A stretch of DNA of 64,000 bases, from the NCBI RefSeq assembly GCF_947242115.1, contig NC_074711.1, forward strand, positions 39,461,265-39,525,264, given 5' to 3'. Within the stretch, counting starts at the first letter, position 1, and every line of letters starts with the position of its first letter. Below are positions 24,438 to 37,689 of the stretch, piece after piece. Both the position numbers and the translations under genes were made by a program. Origin of the DNA: Biomphalaria glabrata (taxonomy: Eukaryota; Mollusca; Gastropoda; Planorbidae). The notes below the pieces were generated by a model, which had not been told where the DNA came from, searched no databases, and saw only the letters and a program-made list of their open reading frames with translations.

Positions 24438-27400
24438 ATGACAATGAAGGTCAATAAAGTTGGCAAGCATAAAAGAATCATTATTGACTCTTCTGATTCA
24501 GAATCTGACAACAATGAATCAAAAAGTGTAGGAAGCATAAGTATTTCTAGTTCTAGAGTCTAGATTTTTCCACACAAACACACCAGAAAATTAACATTTT
24601 GTAAGGTTGAATTACAAAAAAATAGACTGCTAAAAATGCTCTTAAATTTGAATTCCAAATAGAATTTAGAAATCTTATCATCAATATCCCAATTATATTA
24701 AACATTTTAAAATACATTTTGCTTGATAAAAAAAAGTTTTATTTGTTATTTTTCTTTTTTTCCATATTGAGTGACACTATTATACAGTGCATTGAAAATT
24801 CATTCCTCTTTTTTTTTTATTCTTGAAAGAATAATTTCTTAGATTTTTTTCGGACCACTTTATATAAATATATATTTATATGTAGTAAGGTCACTATTGT
24901 GGAACAGGCATATTTACAGAATAGTTAAATACTACTTTATTTTTATATTTATAGCTTAACTACTGTAATGATATTGCGCATATTCCATTTTCCTACGTGT
25001 CCAATATACCTATTTCCCTTTCACAAAGATGACAGGTGTGGAATCGTCCATCATTTTTCACATTCCAGGAAAACCGCATAGGTCAGGGCTTTAGGCTTTT
25101 TTAAAATGATGATGAACCATCACCTGCATAAGACACCTATTTTTTGGTTTATAAATAGATGTGGAAAAACATCATTTCATAGCCATCTGCCAGGAAAAAA
25201 TAAAAACTACAAAAATTGGGAGGTGTTCACCCAGTTCTTACCTTTTTAAAGATAGTCACAATTATGAAACACCATAGATTTGATTTATTTGACCTGCAGT
25301 TTTAGTTTAATATTTGGATAGTGATTTAGATTATCAGAATTTAAATTTGAGTCTATATTAGTAAACATAAATTTAAAAACATTTAGAGAATAATATTACA
25401 TACCCCTCTCTACGCCAGTTTTATAGACTGAGAAGGCATTTGACAGCGTGGACAGACAGACCCTCTGGAGACTATTGAGACACTATGGAGTGCCAGAAAA
25501 AATTACAAATTTCATCAGGAAGTCATATGAGGGGATGACTTGCAGAATAGTGCATGGCAGACAACTGACAGATGCATTTGAAGTCCAAACAGGAGTGAGA
25601 CAAGGCTGTTTAATCTCTCCCTTCTTGTTTCTACTAGCCATAGATTGGGTCATGAAGACAGTAACAGACCAGAAGTGGAATGGTATACAGTGGACACTGA
25701 AAACAGCTAGACGACCTTGACTTTGCAGATGACTTGGCTCTTCTTTCTCACACACAACAGCAGATGCAGGAAAAGATATTATGGATAAGCGTCGTTGCAG
25801 ACAATTCAGCTAGAATGGGTCGTACCATAAACAGAGGGAAGAGTAAAGTGTTCAAGATAAAGGCATCTAACAACACACCATTACAGTACAAGGTGAGGCG
25901 CTGGAAGAGGTGGAAAGCTTCCCCTATCTCAGCAGTATCCTAGACCGCCATGGAGGAACAGATGCAGATGTCAGAACCTGCATTGGTAAAGCTCGAGCAG
26001 CCTTCGAACAGGTAAAGAACACTTGGGCATCTAGGGAAATAAGCACCACCACCAAGATCAGGCTCTTTAACATCATTGTCAAGCCAATTCTACTTTATGG
26101 ATCAGAGACCTGGAGAAAAAAATCCAAGTATTCATCCAGACAAGATCTTGAATGAGGAACTGTGGCAAACGACAAAGCAGCAGCCCATTGAAGTAGATAT
26201 CCTTCAGAGACACTGCATCCTGCAAAACAAGGCAAGCCCTAACCATGGAAAGAGGAGACGGCCCAGGAATACATGGCGCCTCTATTTGGAATCAGATACC
26301 AAGCAGATGGGCAAGACGTGGGGACAGATGGAGAGACTTGCCTGGTTGAAGAAGGGGCATACATACCAGTACCATAGAATTTGTGATTACCAGACGTCCA
26401 GTAAAAAGAGGAAATGTCCTTTTTTTTTAGAGTGTCCTCCATCTGGCAGATAATTTAGACCCTATAGGTCCAAAATGTATGGGTTTTTTTTATACAGTGT
26501 ATGATTTAATTAAATTTTTGGTCTAGTTTTTTTTTTTAAAGTTCTTTGTCTATTTTTTTTTTTTTTTAAATATTTATATGTTTGGTTTTTTAAACTATCA
26601 TCCGTTAAAGGATTTGTCCTTCCTTCTATCCTGTTTAGGTCATTGACATTTCTTGTAAAGCTAACCTAGCTATTACCAAATGTGACTAATGTTTTTCCTT
26701 AGCCTATAAATTATTTCCAGCTAGATTCCATTATGCAAATTGCCATAATATGGCTTCAGCTTTATCGTCAATAAAAAAGATAGTTGGATCTAAGAGGCAT
26801 CACGACCCAGATAAATATAAATGCTGCTTTAAAGGAAATTTCATTTAGACAAGCATCTAGGAACTTCAATATACCAGTAGCCACCCTCCCTAATAATTTA
26901 AATTTTGTGGGAGGCATCCCATCATTTCACGAAAGAAACTTTTGGCTCTGGATGAGGACAAGAAATTTTTTAAAAATTGGCTTATCTATCTTGTCTATCA
27001 CCATGGGTTTGGAAAAGCAAATTCTAAAGTTCAAGAGACATTAAAGGTCAAGAGATCCTACAACTCAAAGCCATCATAAGGCACCAACAAAACAATGGCT
27101 GTATGGTTTCTATAAAAGAAACACAAAGCCCTTTGAGTCTGGGCAAGAAAAGAGCCGTTATTTCATGTACTGATGTAGAAAAATGGCTCCTAGAGCTTCA
27201 AGACTAGATCGACAGGATTGTGTCTTGTCTATTAAATGATCCACCCCGCATCTTCATTGATGATTAAAAGCGGATTTATATTTCACCAGAAAAGATGGAG
27301 GGTTATTGCATGTAAAGGCAGTAAACATGTAAGCCTAAAACATGGTTACCTCAGGCTGTAAAACAGGTGATGGTGCTAACGTGTATAAGTGCAGAAAGAC

Positions 27401-30400
27401 AGTATAACCACCTTTATTAATTTATCCCTACTAAAGGATTCCATGTAAAAATCTGCAAGACTTCCCTGATGCCTTATTACGGATTTCAGAAAAGGGTTGG
27501 ATATAACTACTACCATTTCTATTCATGTTTTAGAGACACCTTTATTCCTGCTACCATCCTTATTGCAAAACCTTGACCAGGCTTTCATTTAGTCATAAGA
27601 AGCGGGCTCTATTAAACAAACTCTCTCAAGACGCTGGGATTAATCTATAGAGTTCTTTGGAGAAGTTTTGAAGAAGGAAAATAAAGGTAGTGTGATGTCA
27701 ATGACAATTAAAGAAGAGGTAAAGAACCTAACAGTGACAATATGTGTCTTAAGCTTTAATAAAAATAAAACTACTGTAAAGAATAGTTTTATTATAGTAT
27801 TATTATAAGTCTAATGAAATATGTGTTTTACATAAGCTTTGTTCTGACATTTTTACAGTGTTCTGCAATTGTGAATTCTTAAAAAATCCTATTTCGTAAC
27901 TGTGACTCACCCTATCACAGTGAATTTAAATGTAAAATTTAAATGAGTTGCAAAAAAAAAAAAAGCAATGCATCTATTTTTATTGGAAAATGGATGGGCA
28001 ATGCATAGCTATTTTTTCTGTAGGTCTAACCATTAGGAAGCAAAAGAAAAAATGAAAACTATAAGTAGCAGCAAACTGTTTTGTAATAGTGACTCTTTTA
28101 TATATATGTATATATATATATATATACTAACATACACTTTTTTTTTTTGCATGTGCTATTAAGTTGTTACCTTACCACAGTTATCTTAATTTAAAGATAT
28201 TTTTAATATTAAAATTAATTTAATGTTGCAGATAAACAGAAAGTCATCAAGAATTTCTCAAAAACAAAAGAAACCAAAGTTTCAACTTCCATCAAGAGAT
28301 GAAATCTGGAAAAAAATACCAACTGTAGAAGGAAGTTCTAGTTTAAAAAGCCTAACACCAAAAAAGAATGTTAACAACTTAACAAAAATGTAAAAAAAAT
28401 ATGATACATGACTTGCCTTGTAAATCTGCTAAAAAAATTAAATGTATAAAATTGTATAGATTTCTTTCATATTTAAGTATATAATATATTTTTCAGATAC
28501 AGTGATTATAATTTTGATGATTATGAAGATACAAGCGACAGCATGTCATCAACTGAAAGTTTCTCAGAAGAAGATATAAAAACACATTCTGGAACGTCAA
28601 ATAAAAAGGCAATCATTTATATAATTTTCTTTTAAACTTAAAATAACATCTATTTATGTGATTAAAATTTTTAAAAAACTCCAAACATAAAAGAACTAAC
28701 ACATGGAGGATTATGTTATTAATGAAAGGAAAAAGAAATAATTCACAAATTGTATGGCACAACTTTACATTTTCCTTTATATAAAAAAAGAATACACTGG
28801 CTATTACATTTCCTTGAATAAACTCCAGCTATTATGTTCTATATCAATCTTGGGCATATTTTTACTCTTCCACTTATCAGCTTGACAATTCTTCATTAAT
28901 TAAAAAAAAAATAACCTGGGTAGGTGTGGACAGGGATCTCAAAAACGGATGTAACAATTTTCCTAGAAATTTGACAATTTATATATGTGGCCACAAAGGG
29001 AAAACTCTGGTTTGACCATTATAATTTTTAAAAATATAATCTAATAATAAAATTTGATTAGGAGGTCTAGAAATACAAATGTTAGCAGGTATTCCAGCAT
29101 ATATTCATTTAAGAGGTGATATATAAATAGATGTTTAAAACATTCTTCTAAGTCTGGATCTATAGGACTATCACTAATCTAGAATCTTCTATACCAGTGA
29201 CGGGCAAACTTTTTTAGGAGTGAGCCAAAAACTTAAAAGACAAATTTTGGCAGGCCATAATGAAAAAAAAAAAAAATACAGAAATTTTATAGGAAATCTA
29301 AGTCTATAAAAATTAAGCTAATGCTATGTAGGCCTATGAATTCAAAATGCAAGTGTTTTGATAATAGTTCATCAGAATTAGTTTCATAGAGATAGTTATT
29401 CTTAAAAGTGAATGGAGGTCTCTTCGTCAAGCTATTTATGAAACAGATTTTAGTAGCCTGCTCATAAATTTATGAAGATGCAAACATTGCATAAATTCTT
29501 AGATAATGAGAAATTACATCTGGAAAACAGGATTTCAGCAAGATCCTTAAAGAAAAAAATGTTTGAGATGATTATAAGATTGAAGTTGAATTAAATCAAG
29601 TTACAAGTCTGGTTTTACTACCTTAGAATACAAAATAAAACATCTTTTTTAAAATTCGCCATGAAAAATCATATTATATTCGTAATACCGAAGTTTGTCT
29701 TCCTTCACAAGTCGTTTTTAGCTAGCTGATTTGTAAACAGAATAAGTTGTTTGAACCCTTTAAGGTGGCCAAAGATATTGTTAATAAATTAATTTTCCCT
29801 GTATCTTAATATTTGATTTGTTCATGAGACAAAAGATCTGTGAAAATGCAGAATATTTCTGCAGACCAACTTTTTCATGGAAGAAAGACTATTTCATTTT
29901 GTTAGTTCCCCTACTCGCTCAAAAACACATCCTGTATTAAGCCTAACTACTTTCGTTTATTCAGATTGCATAGAATTTAGGAGTTCTAGTAATAGTCTGT
30001 AAGACCATGTGGGTAAATATTATTTACAAGCTTTACTATTACATTGAAAATGATTTTTTTTTATATTTAAGGCAATTTTTAAAGAAAACGTCTCAAATGT
30101 ATGATGCATTTTAGGGAAACAACATTGATCTCAAGGTAGTTTTGATTGAAAATCCCGGATATTTTCTCTATCACATTTAGAGCTCTTTCATAATATTCAT
30201 TTTTCGTTCATATTATTGGAGCAGAATGTTGTGGTTAACTGTGATAGACAATTTTTATGTATTAATTCAACTCTAGATAAACTTAGTTTCAAAATTCTTT
30301 TTCTTAAAATGACATAAAACTTGAATCCTGCATTACTTAACAAAGTTGACATCAGAACATGTTTTATTACTTTTAGCAATACACAATATAACTTGCATGT

Positions 30401-31290
30401 GTTGCGGCTTTCTGAAAACTATAAACTTATGAAAAAAATTTTGATGAGTAATTTTTGTTTTCTTTCATCATCTGTCATAAAGATTGTTATTTTGTTTAGT
30501 TGGAACTGAAGTATCTGAATATATTGCAGTCTTTATGAAATGACATGGATTCATAGCAAATCAGACATACTTTTTTGTTGCAATATCTCTTCAATGTTTC
30601 AATTCGTATTTAAAGTGTATTTTTTTTCATTGTATTTTTATTATTAGGCTTTTACAAAATTTGAGTCAGATGAAACTTCTCCTTGCACCAGCCTTGGCCC
30701 GCAGGCCATAGTTTGCCCATCACTGTCGAAAACCATGTATCTAGATTCAGTAATCTAGTCTTAATTACTGTCTTTTAATGTTGACTTTTTAAGAGCAAAG
30801 TAATAGCTCTTACAAAAAATGAAGATAAATTTTGTAAAGGGGAAAGCTCTTTTTAAAAAAGACTTTCTAATATTGCTTGTTATCAGCTTGTTTGAAAGCA
30901 TTTCAACAAATAATCAGTACTTTATATATTTTTCCCTAAAAATTTGTTTAAAAAAAAAAAAAAAGTTAAATTTTGTTTTGCTTTAAAGATGCTTATATGT
31001 TTTTACATATTTAGCACAGAATTCGCAATTACTACTCACGAATCACTCAAGTTGATTCCAGTGATGAAGAACAGAAACAAACAAACTTACCAGTATCTCA
31101 TGTATACCAGTTGAGCACACCCCTTAAGGATCCAGAGGAAAACAATGAAGACAATGACAATGGTGACAGTGCATCTCAAACTTTTGGGGAATATTTAAAA
31201 GAAGACAGTTCTGAGGATGGCGATGAATTAACAACCACTGTGCCAAAAAGATTCAAGAGGAAAAGATATTCACTTCCAGATAGCGAATAA
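24438..31290 (+). CDS. Acidic, serine-rich protein of unknown function, 4 coding exons
   Basis: Exons 24438-24527, 28232-28389, 28497-28608 and 31015-31290 join in frame for 211 residues. The acceptor at 24431 (CATTTCAG) precedes the chosen ATG, so a non-coding first exon probably lies upstream; a second in-frame ATG follows two codons later. The product is hydrophilic with acidic-serine clusters: IIIDSSDSESDN near the N-terminus, FDDYEDTSDSMSSTESFSEE in the middle, DSSDEEQ and EDNDNGDSAS later. Basic patches such as KQKKPKF and PKRFKRKR suggest nuclear localisation and CK2-type phosphorylation, as inference only. I do not recognise the family. The third intron appears to use a GC donor (AAAAAG|GCAATC) with acceptor ATATTTAG|CAC; a GT alternative (GGAAC|GTCAAA with CACAG|AATTC) also keeps frame. 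Introns 1 and 3 carry transposons. An AATAAA lies at 31390-31395. Confidence 0.65.
24890..28093 (+). mobile_element. pogo/Tigger-like DNA transposon, copy 1, with nested LINE
   Basis: It starts GTCACTATTGTGGAACAG and ends CTGTTTTGTAATAGTGAC, inverted repeats matching at about 15 of 18 bases. A second copy at 38571-41942 has the same ends and body. The interior reads a decayed transposase: at about 26800-26930, ALKEISFRQASRNFNIPVAT resembles the helix-turn-helix of pogo-type proteins. Further on, IFHQKRWRVIACKGSKHVSL recalls the block after the first catalytic Asp. Many stops interrupt it. A LINE fragment at 25402-26381 splits it. It occupies intron 1 of the acidic-protein gene. Confidence 0.75.
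25402..26381 (+). pseudogene. RTE-type LINE fragment: reverse transcriptase and C-terminal tail
   Basis: From 25425 the plus strand reads EKAFDSVDRQTLWRLLRHYG, then GVRQGCLISPFLF, then after a frame change DDLDFADDLALLSHTQQQMQ (the catalytic FADD box, about 25710-25760). Next come SFPYLSS.LDRHGGTDADVR and KIRLFNIIVKPILLYGSETW, and RRRPRNTWRLYLESDTKQMG at about 26245. This block order is that of RTE-clade non-LTR elements. The endonuclease is missing (5' truncation) and several frame changes show it is inactive. Comparison with the pogo-like copy at 38571 places its edges near 25402 and 26381. Confidence 0.8.
29195..30725. mobile_element. hAT-type TIR element, 1.53 kb, in an intron
   Basis: It starts CAGTGACGGGCAAACTTTTT and ends with the reverse complement of CAGTGATGGGCAAACTATGG, inverted ends of about 16 bp with a CAGTG start as in many hAT families. 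Flanking 8-mers match only partly, so the target duplication is not clear. No intact frame; the interior is AT-rich and may be a decayed transposase on the minus strand. It lies in intron 3 of the acidic-protein gene. Confidence 0.75.
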
Positions 31291-31887
31291 GAAAAAGATG
31301 AACGCCAGGAACAGTAAATTTAACTAAGTTTAAAAACCAGTTGGTTACCATTGATAAGTTTTGAGATTTCTAAAATAACACAAGAGTATAATAAATTGAT
31401 TGAATTGATCAACACATTGCAACAATGTTAAACAATGCCAAAAAAAAGTAAGTTTTTTTTATACCGGTAGTAAAAATGCACTAAAACAGACATTTGAATA
31501 GTTTTAAATATAAAAGATAATTTCGTTCATAAGACTAACTTAAGCTCTACCATGTAACCATACAGCACTCTACCATGTTGTACAAGTAAACCCAATGTAT
31601 TAGCAGTATCACATATTTATAAATTATATGAGTGCATTTACATAGCCTTGAGCTTCACCTTACAGCCAGTCTTGCCTTTGAACCAATAACATTTTAGAAT
31701 TCTAGTTAATCATGTAGTTTATGGCTCTCTAACTCAGTCAAGAGGTCCACCACAAAACTTTCACAAGGCCCAGTGCTCAAGCAAACTGTCACTTCATTTT
31801 ATAGAACAAAAATCTATAAATTGCACTCCCGTACAAAACTACTGACTCAATGGGAATGCTTGTATAGATACTTGGTCTGTTCAACTT
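31291..31887. other. Convergent 3' ends of two genes
   Basis: The stop of the plus-strand acidic-protein gene and that of the minus-strand PMF1 gene are 597 bp apart. AATAAA at 31390-31395 probably serves the plus-strand gene. No exon or repeat was recognised between them. Confidence 0.5.
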
Positions 31888-34800
31888 TTATGCATTTTTT
31901 GTAAGTTTGGATCTTGTCTCTTGTGAAATCTCTGAAGCAGCCTACATGAGAATAAATATTTAATACAATTCTGTTACAGCACTAATATTTAAAATGTACA
32001 CTTAGTTATTGTACAAAAAAGTGATAATTTGATAAATTATGTATAATTTGATAAATTATGTAACTTTGTAAATAACCAATATCTTAATTATTTTTTACAA
32101 AAACATAATAATTTTGTGCATAGCTAACATTTGTATTATTTGTACATTGCTAACATTTCAATTATTTTGTACATAGCTTATATATCTATTTTTATTGTGC
32201 ATTGCCTACATCATTATTATTTTGTAATTAGCAAAATCTCAATAATGTCAACACCTTAATTAATTATGTAGCGCCTAGCCACTATTTTAACTATTTTATA
32301 AATAAATATAATATTAATTATGCTTTACATAAACGTAACCTTAATTCTTGTTGTTGCATATCCAACATCATAATTATTTTATAATTTATCTAACATCAAT
32401 TTTTGTGTGCATTGCACGTAGCAATCATTGAAGTTTTATTTGTAAATTTAGTCTTCTTTGTAACCAGGTCTTTTTTCCATACTTGCTAGACATTTTGAGT
32501 CTGTGCATACCTCATCACTCAGAGTTTTTTGTTTTTGATGTTTTTTCTTTCAATCAGATCCAGTGATAATAAAGGTTTAGTCTTAATTTTTTTTTTTTTT
32601 AAGTTTTCTTTTCATTGAAGAGTTTCTTTAGTCTGTGCATGCCACACCACCCATAGTTCATTGTTGTGGTTTTGCAAATGGACCCAGTGAAAAAAATAAA
32701 ATTTTATTTTTCTTTATGTTTTCTTTTTGTTGTTTCTTTAGCTTAATGTTCAACTTTTTTTTTTATTTTTCATGATGATAATTGTCCATAACGGTTTTTT
32801 TTTTATATTATGGGTTTTAATACTATTAAATGTTGATATTTATTTAAATTATGTTTTGCTAACAAAAAAAAAAAAAAAAAAAAGAACCTACCTCCTCCCA
32901 AGAAGAACAATATTCTTTGATCACCTGCACTGTCTGCTGAATTTTTTCATCTGTTTTTAAAACACATTCGCTGAGAAATTTATTTTGAGATTCTAGTGTA
33001 TTGAGAATTTTCCCCAATTTATTAAGCTCTACATCATCAATATCAACTAAATGTGCTTTTATATCATCCTTTGGGGAACCACTTGGCCTCCTATTAGTCA
33101 CAAAGGAAAGAAAAAAAAGTGATTGGTCATTTTACTGTTTTTAAATATAATAACTGCCAGCAGTGGCATCACTGGGGGGGTACGGTGTGGACCGGGTGAC
33201 ACCCATTAGGGGGGTGACAAACGAATGGAAAAAAATGGAATATTGGCAAAAACTAGAAAATAAAAGCCAGAATTGAAAAATTGAATATTAGCAAAAACTA
33301 GCAGATTAAAAAATTAATAAATTTCAAGATATATACCCAAATATGTTGAGGCATATCTGCTGTACTAATCTAGATCTATATATTATATTTAAGGCACTAT
33401 TGTATATATTTTCTTTTCTTTGGTAAAAATGTTCAAAATGTTACGTGATAACAAGGGGGAAGCAAAGGCAGTTGTTGTTTTATTTAAGAACAAACATTGT
33501 TTATGTTTGCATTGTAGTTATTTTATATTTTAGTATTAATTAGGCAAACGAGACTTTATTACTAAATTTTCAGACAAATTAAATTATTAATTATGTTTTA
33601 TCGTCCAAGTAGAACTTTTCTACGTTAGCAGCAAGATAGATTAAAAAGGTTCTTTTAAAGAAAACATATTAATGCCTCTTCAACAACGTGATAATAGAGT
33701 CTACCCCGTTTTTACGGCAGTACAAACCAATATCTCTCGACTAACGTACCATCATAATACGGACATTATTTGCGTGAACAGAACAGGCCCGCTATAAGAC
33801 GCCTTTCTAAAGATGAGAATGATCTGAGGACAACATGCCCATTACAAACTCGCATGAACTACTGCAGCTTTTCTCAAGCTGTGGAGGGGGCACCCTTTAG
33901 GAAAGGGGCCGACATTCTCTTATGAGGGCCTGACGCCCTGACCAATGGGGAGAAGGTGAAGCAATTCAAATTATTTTACAGGGATATTATTAAAAAGTTT
34001 TCTGTTCATTGTAGTTATCAATCAAATTTTGAATATTAACCCAGTGAAATGACATTATCAATGTTTAAAAAGTTAAAATATTGAAAAATTAAGACTTCAT
34101 ATCTTCTACTAATAAAGATCTTTTAAAATGTTTACCATTTTTGTGTGAGGCGTCTGCAATAATATCGATAAAAAATTTTTGAAGAAGACATTTCAAAACG
34201 TCTCTACTGACATGATTCTTTTTGAATGGTCATAATTCTCATTGTTATGTTGACAACCTTTAAGTGACAATAACTAAAAAATTTCACAGCAAGGCTTCTT
34301 ACTGAACACGAAGATGATCTTAAGACATACGTGCGCTATGTGTACCTTGAACATCCCCCGTATAATAGTATTGGCCAATGCTGCCTCCTTAATTAATATA
34401 CTTAATTTTAGCAACTTTTTTTTTAACTAGTATAAGTAGTGTACTAGTGTACTCTGATTTTAAGAAAATATTTCTTTATCGGAACGTCCTACTCCGTTAT
34501 AATTTAACATTTACATGAGCTCTTTTTACAACGGGAAGAAAAATGCTTTGAAGACGACACAAGCTGAGAACGAAGGAAAACGCTTGAAGCTCACAGACCA
34601 ACAGTTCAACAGACCACCTTGCTGGATAAATAGGGAAGCTGATGCCTCTCTAATACTATCTCAAGAAAGAATGTTTTGGGTAATACAAAACAGTCTAAAA
34701 TTATGTACATAGCACTATTTCTGAAAAATCAGAAATAGTTAGATAAACACTGCCTCGAATGTCTCTCACCACTTCTTAATTGAATTTACTTTGATCTGCA

Positions 34801-37554
34801 AACTTCTTTCTAGTAGAAATAGTACATGATAGACTAAAGGAAAATGAGTTTCTAAAGCTCAGAAATGCTGAAAAATGGTTGGTGCCCGGGGCCTTGCTCC
34901 AGACCTCTATAGGTGATCTTTAATCGCTCTTCAAGACCAAGAGATGACTAAGGCAACGGTAAACTTACATTTTCCCCTTTAGATGGTAGTAAAAGTTTAA
35001 ATAACACAGCTAAATGTTATACCGTTTCCGTCTAAAAGTCTAACAAAGGAAACATGTTTATGTGATTATAATAAATATACATTGTAAAATATGCAAAACT
35101 ATTGAAAAATGTCATAAACAATAGGATTTTCAAATAGAATTGGCTAATTTTGCATTAGTGCAGAAATCGATGAAAAAGGTAATCAGCTTGCTATATTGGT
35201 TCAACAAAATGAATTTCTATTAGAAAAAGTGGATAAAGTTGATGGGGGGGGGGGGGGGGGCGGGGACCCTTAGCTAACCACACAGAGTGACACCGACCCT
35301 AGTGATGCCACTGACTGCCAGTATTTGAAGAAACACACTATGTGCTACCTTACCAAAAAAAACAACAACATACAAACAAAATTACCATTTTGTTTCACTG
35401 GATGGTCCATATTCCAATTTGATTCTGTCTACTTCCTTCAGTCGTTTTTCAACATTACTGGCTTCTAGTTGCATCTGAATTTCTTCCTGAACGTGTGATA
35501 AAGTTTATAATGTAATTGTTTCTTTTTTTTTCTTTGTATAAATTACCGGTACATCAAAATGTCACTTAGAGAAATTAAGAAAGATTAAAAGAAAAGCATT
35601 AACCAAATATGTATAACTAAGGTTTGCATCTTTTGTTTTCTAATTCAAGGTTTTATGTTTTTTTTAATACATACCAATTTTTCAGTATAATGATACCATT
35701 CTTAGTGTGCCAAAAGCTGATTATGATTGTTGCTTAATTTATCAAATGACAATGTATTTTGTTGAAATAATTGAAATAAATACAACAAAAACAAACTAAT
35801 TTTAATTTCTTTGTATTCCAATTATATGGTATATTCAAAATAAAAGACAGAAAGAATAAATATATAGATATATAGAATCATACTTTTTTTTCTTTCAGAA
35901 AATCTTTTGTAAAACATCTTTTTGATATTTTCTTGCTTTAAAATTACTTTTTTTCTATGTGTGCTTCAGCTCAAATTTATGAATATGAATTTCCATTGAA
36001 CTAGCTGTCTTTACTAGCTAATAAGATATTCTTTCAATCATTACATACAGATACAAGGAAAAACTTAGGTTGGTATTTAATAAAGGCAAAATACTCCATT
36101 TAACTTCTGTACCAGTGTATAGTAGTTGTTTTTTTATTCAAAAGCATTTTAATATTCCTATTTCCAAGATTAATAATCTTTTTTTTTCTCACAAAAATAC
36201 ACACACACACAAATAATCAAGAACACCCCAGGTTGTTATTCTTATACAAGTCACAATTTACCTTCAGCAAGGTTTCCAGTTCAACTAACATAGATTCAAA
36301 CATTGGAACAAAATATTTTCTGTCTTTTTCAAGTACATCTTTGAAATGCTCTTCTAAGTATGCCTTCCCCCTAAACCAAAATAATTATATTATATAATTA
36401 ATAATAATTAATGGTTTTATTAAGTGTATTGTTGTTTTGACATTTTAATCATACTGCCTACAACCTCAACTGACTAAGCTCACTCATTACAGGTCTCACG
36501 CAAAGCACAAAAGCACCAGTCAAAACCAGTTTATCCTATTTCTGTTAGCATAAATGGCTTAAATTATAGGTTACATATTTTTTTTTTTTTTCAATAGCAC
36601 ACTTGTACAAGAGAGCATGATGACTGAGCGATAAAGAGGGGTCCTGGGTTTGAATATATCTGAAGACTGGGATTTTTAATTTCCTGAACTTTAAGGACCC
36701 CACCCCCTCCGAGTCCACCCAACTCTAATGTGTGCTTGACATTAGTTAAGGAAAGTAAACCAGTAGGTCATTGTGCTAGCCACATAACACCCCAGTTAAC
36801 CATCTGCCATAGAAACATGATTTTTACATCATATGCCCTATAGACTGCAAGTTTTGAAAGGGGTGAGTGGCTGGAACCTGGGTGGACACAAAATGGACTA
36901 TATAGATATGTATTCGGGTCTTTCCATATGTAGGAATTATAATATTCAAGAGTTTGATAAATTAATGTTCTGGAACATTTTGCGCACTTCTAAGTCTAGA
37001 TCTAAAGGCTTGTCATTAAAATATTATAAAGTATAGTAGATTTATACATTCACTTATGCAGGATTTTTTTTTGGCAGAGGTGAGGCGGTGTAAAAATGTT
37101 CCTTTCTTTAAAAAAAATATCTAATATTAGTAAAATAATTTCTCTATAACTTGTATAAAAGAGGTATTGTCTTTTTTTTTAAAAGTATTTTTATGTTTTT
37201 CTTGTACAAGGATAATTTTGGTGCAGTTAGAATTTTGTTTTAAAGTTCTTTATAACTATCTGCTTTTATTAGTGCATTGTCATTTTAAAATTTCTCTAGT
37301 ATACTGGTTACAGTGGTTACTAGTCTAGATAGAATCTATGCAACTAGCTCTAGATGGTTAAATGTATGACTACTATGTAATCTAGAATTGTATCTTAATC
37401 TAGATCTATTCTTCTAGATTAAAAAGATATAGATCCAGATCTACCTGCTTTTTGATGTTATCCTTTTTATAGATTTTTCAACAGCATCATTTAGCTTTTT
37501 GAATGAGGTGCTCTGCAAATTTTCTGCACAAGGTTGATCTTTATTATTTTGCAT
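31888..37554 (-). CDS. PMF1: Polyamine-modulated factor 1 / NNF1, MIS12 kinetochore complex subunit, 5 coding exons
   Basis: PMF1 is the NNF1 subunit of the four-protein MIS12 complex that links centromeric chromatin to the NDC80 complex. Exons on the minus strand are 37554-37445, 36370-36262, 35486-35386, 33090-32892 and 31941-31888, 573 bases, 190 residues (human: 205). The head shows SFKKLNDAVEKSIKRI and then KDRKYFVPMFESMLVELETL, helical as in the family. The diagnostic block is KWRPSGSPKDDI at about residue 106, equivalent to human AWRPSGIPEKDL, spanning an exon junction. The C-terminal half is a coiled coil with LNKLGKILNTLESQNKFLSE. The ATG chosen is the first in frame after an acceptor-like TTTTTCATAG, so a 5' UTR exon is likely. 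The intron between exons 3 and 4 holds a hAT element. Confidence 0.85.
33161..35313. mobile_element. hAT DNA transposon, 2.15 kb, with perfect 8-bp target duplication
   Basis: The ends are CAGTGGCATCACTGGGG and the reverse complement of CAGTGGCATCACTAGGG. The flanks are ACTGCCAG at 33153-33160 and again at 35314-35321, a perfect 8-bp target duplication as hAT transposases make. The interior shows no intact frame; transposase remnants, if present, are heavily decayed. Seventeen consecutive G at 35244-35260 lie just inside the right end. It sits in a PMF1 intron. Confidence 0.9.
36603..36870 (+). mobile_element. tRNA-derived SINE, family 1, copy 1
   Basis: A degraded tRNA-like head (ATGACTGAGCGATAAAGAGG, then CTGGGTTTGAATATATC as B box) is followed by the family body: GAAGACTGGGATTTTTAATT, CCACCCAACTCTAATG, GTCATTGTGCTAGCCACATA and CCCTATAGACTGCAAG. 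It shares this order with copies at 49530, 52607 and 59092. It lies in the first PMF1 intron. Confidence 0.75.
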
Positions 37555-37689
37555 TGTTTGTAAAGACAAGTCTAGTCTAGACTCTATGAAAAAGAATAAT
37601 ATATAATACTATATTACTATAATACTTAGCTATATATATGTAACTATATTATATAATAAATAAATATAAAGACATAGATCTAGAAATAG

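Noticed and set aside
29187-30733. 8-bp target duplication of the intron-3 hAT-type element
   Set aside because: TTCTATAC before and TCGAAAAC after match at only about half of their positions, so no duplication is claimed.
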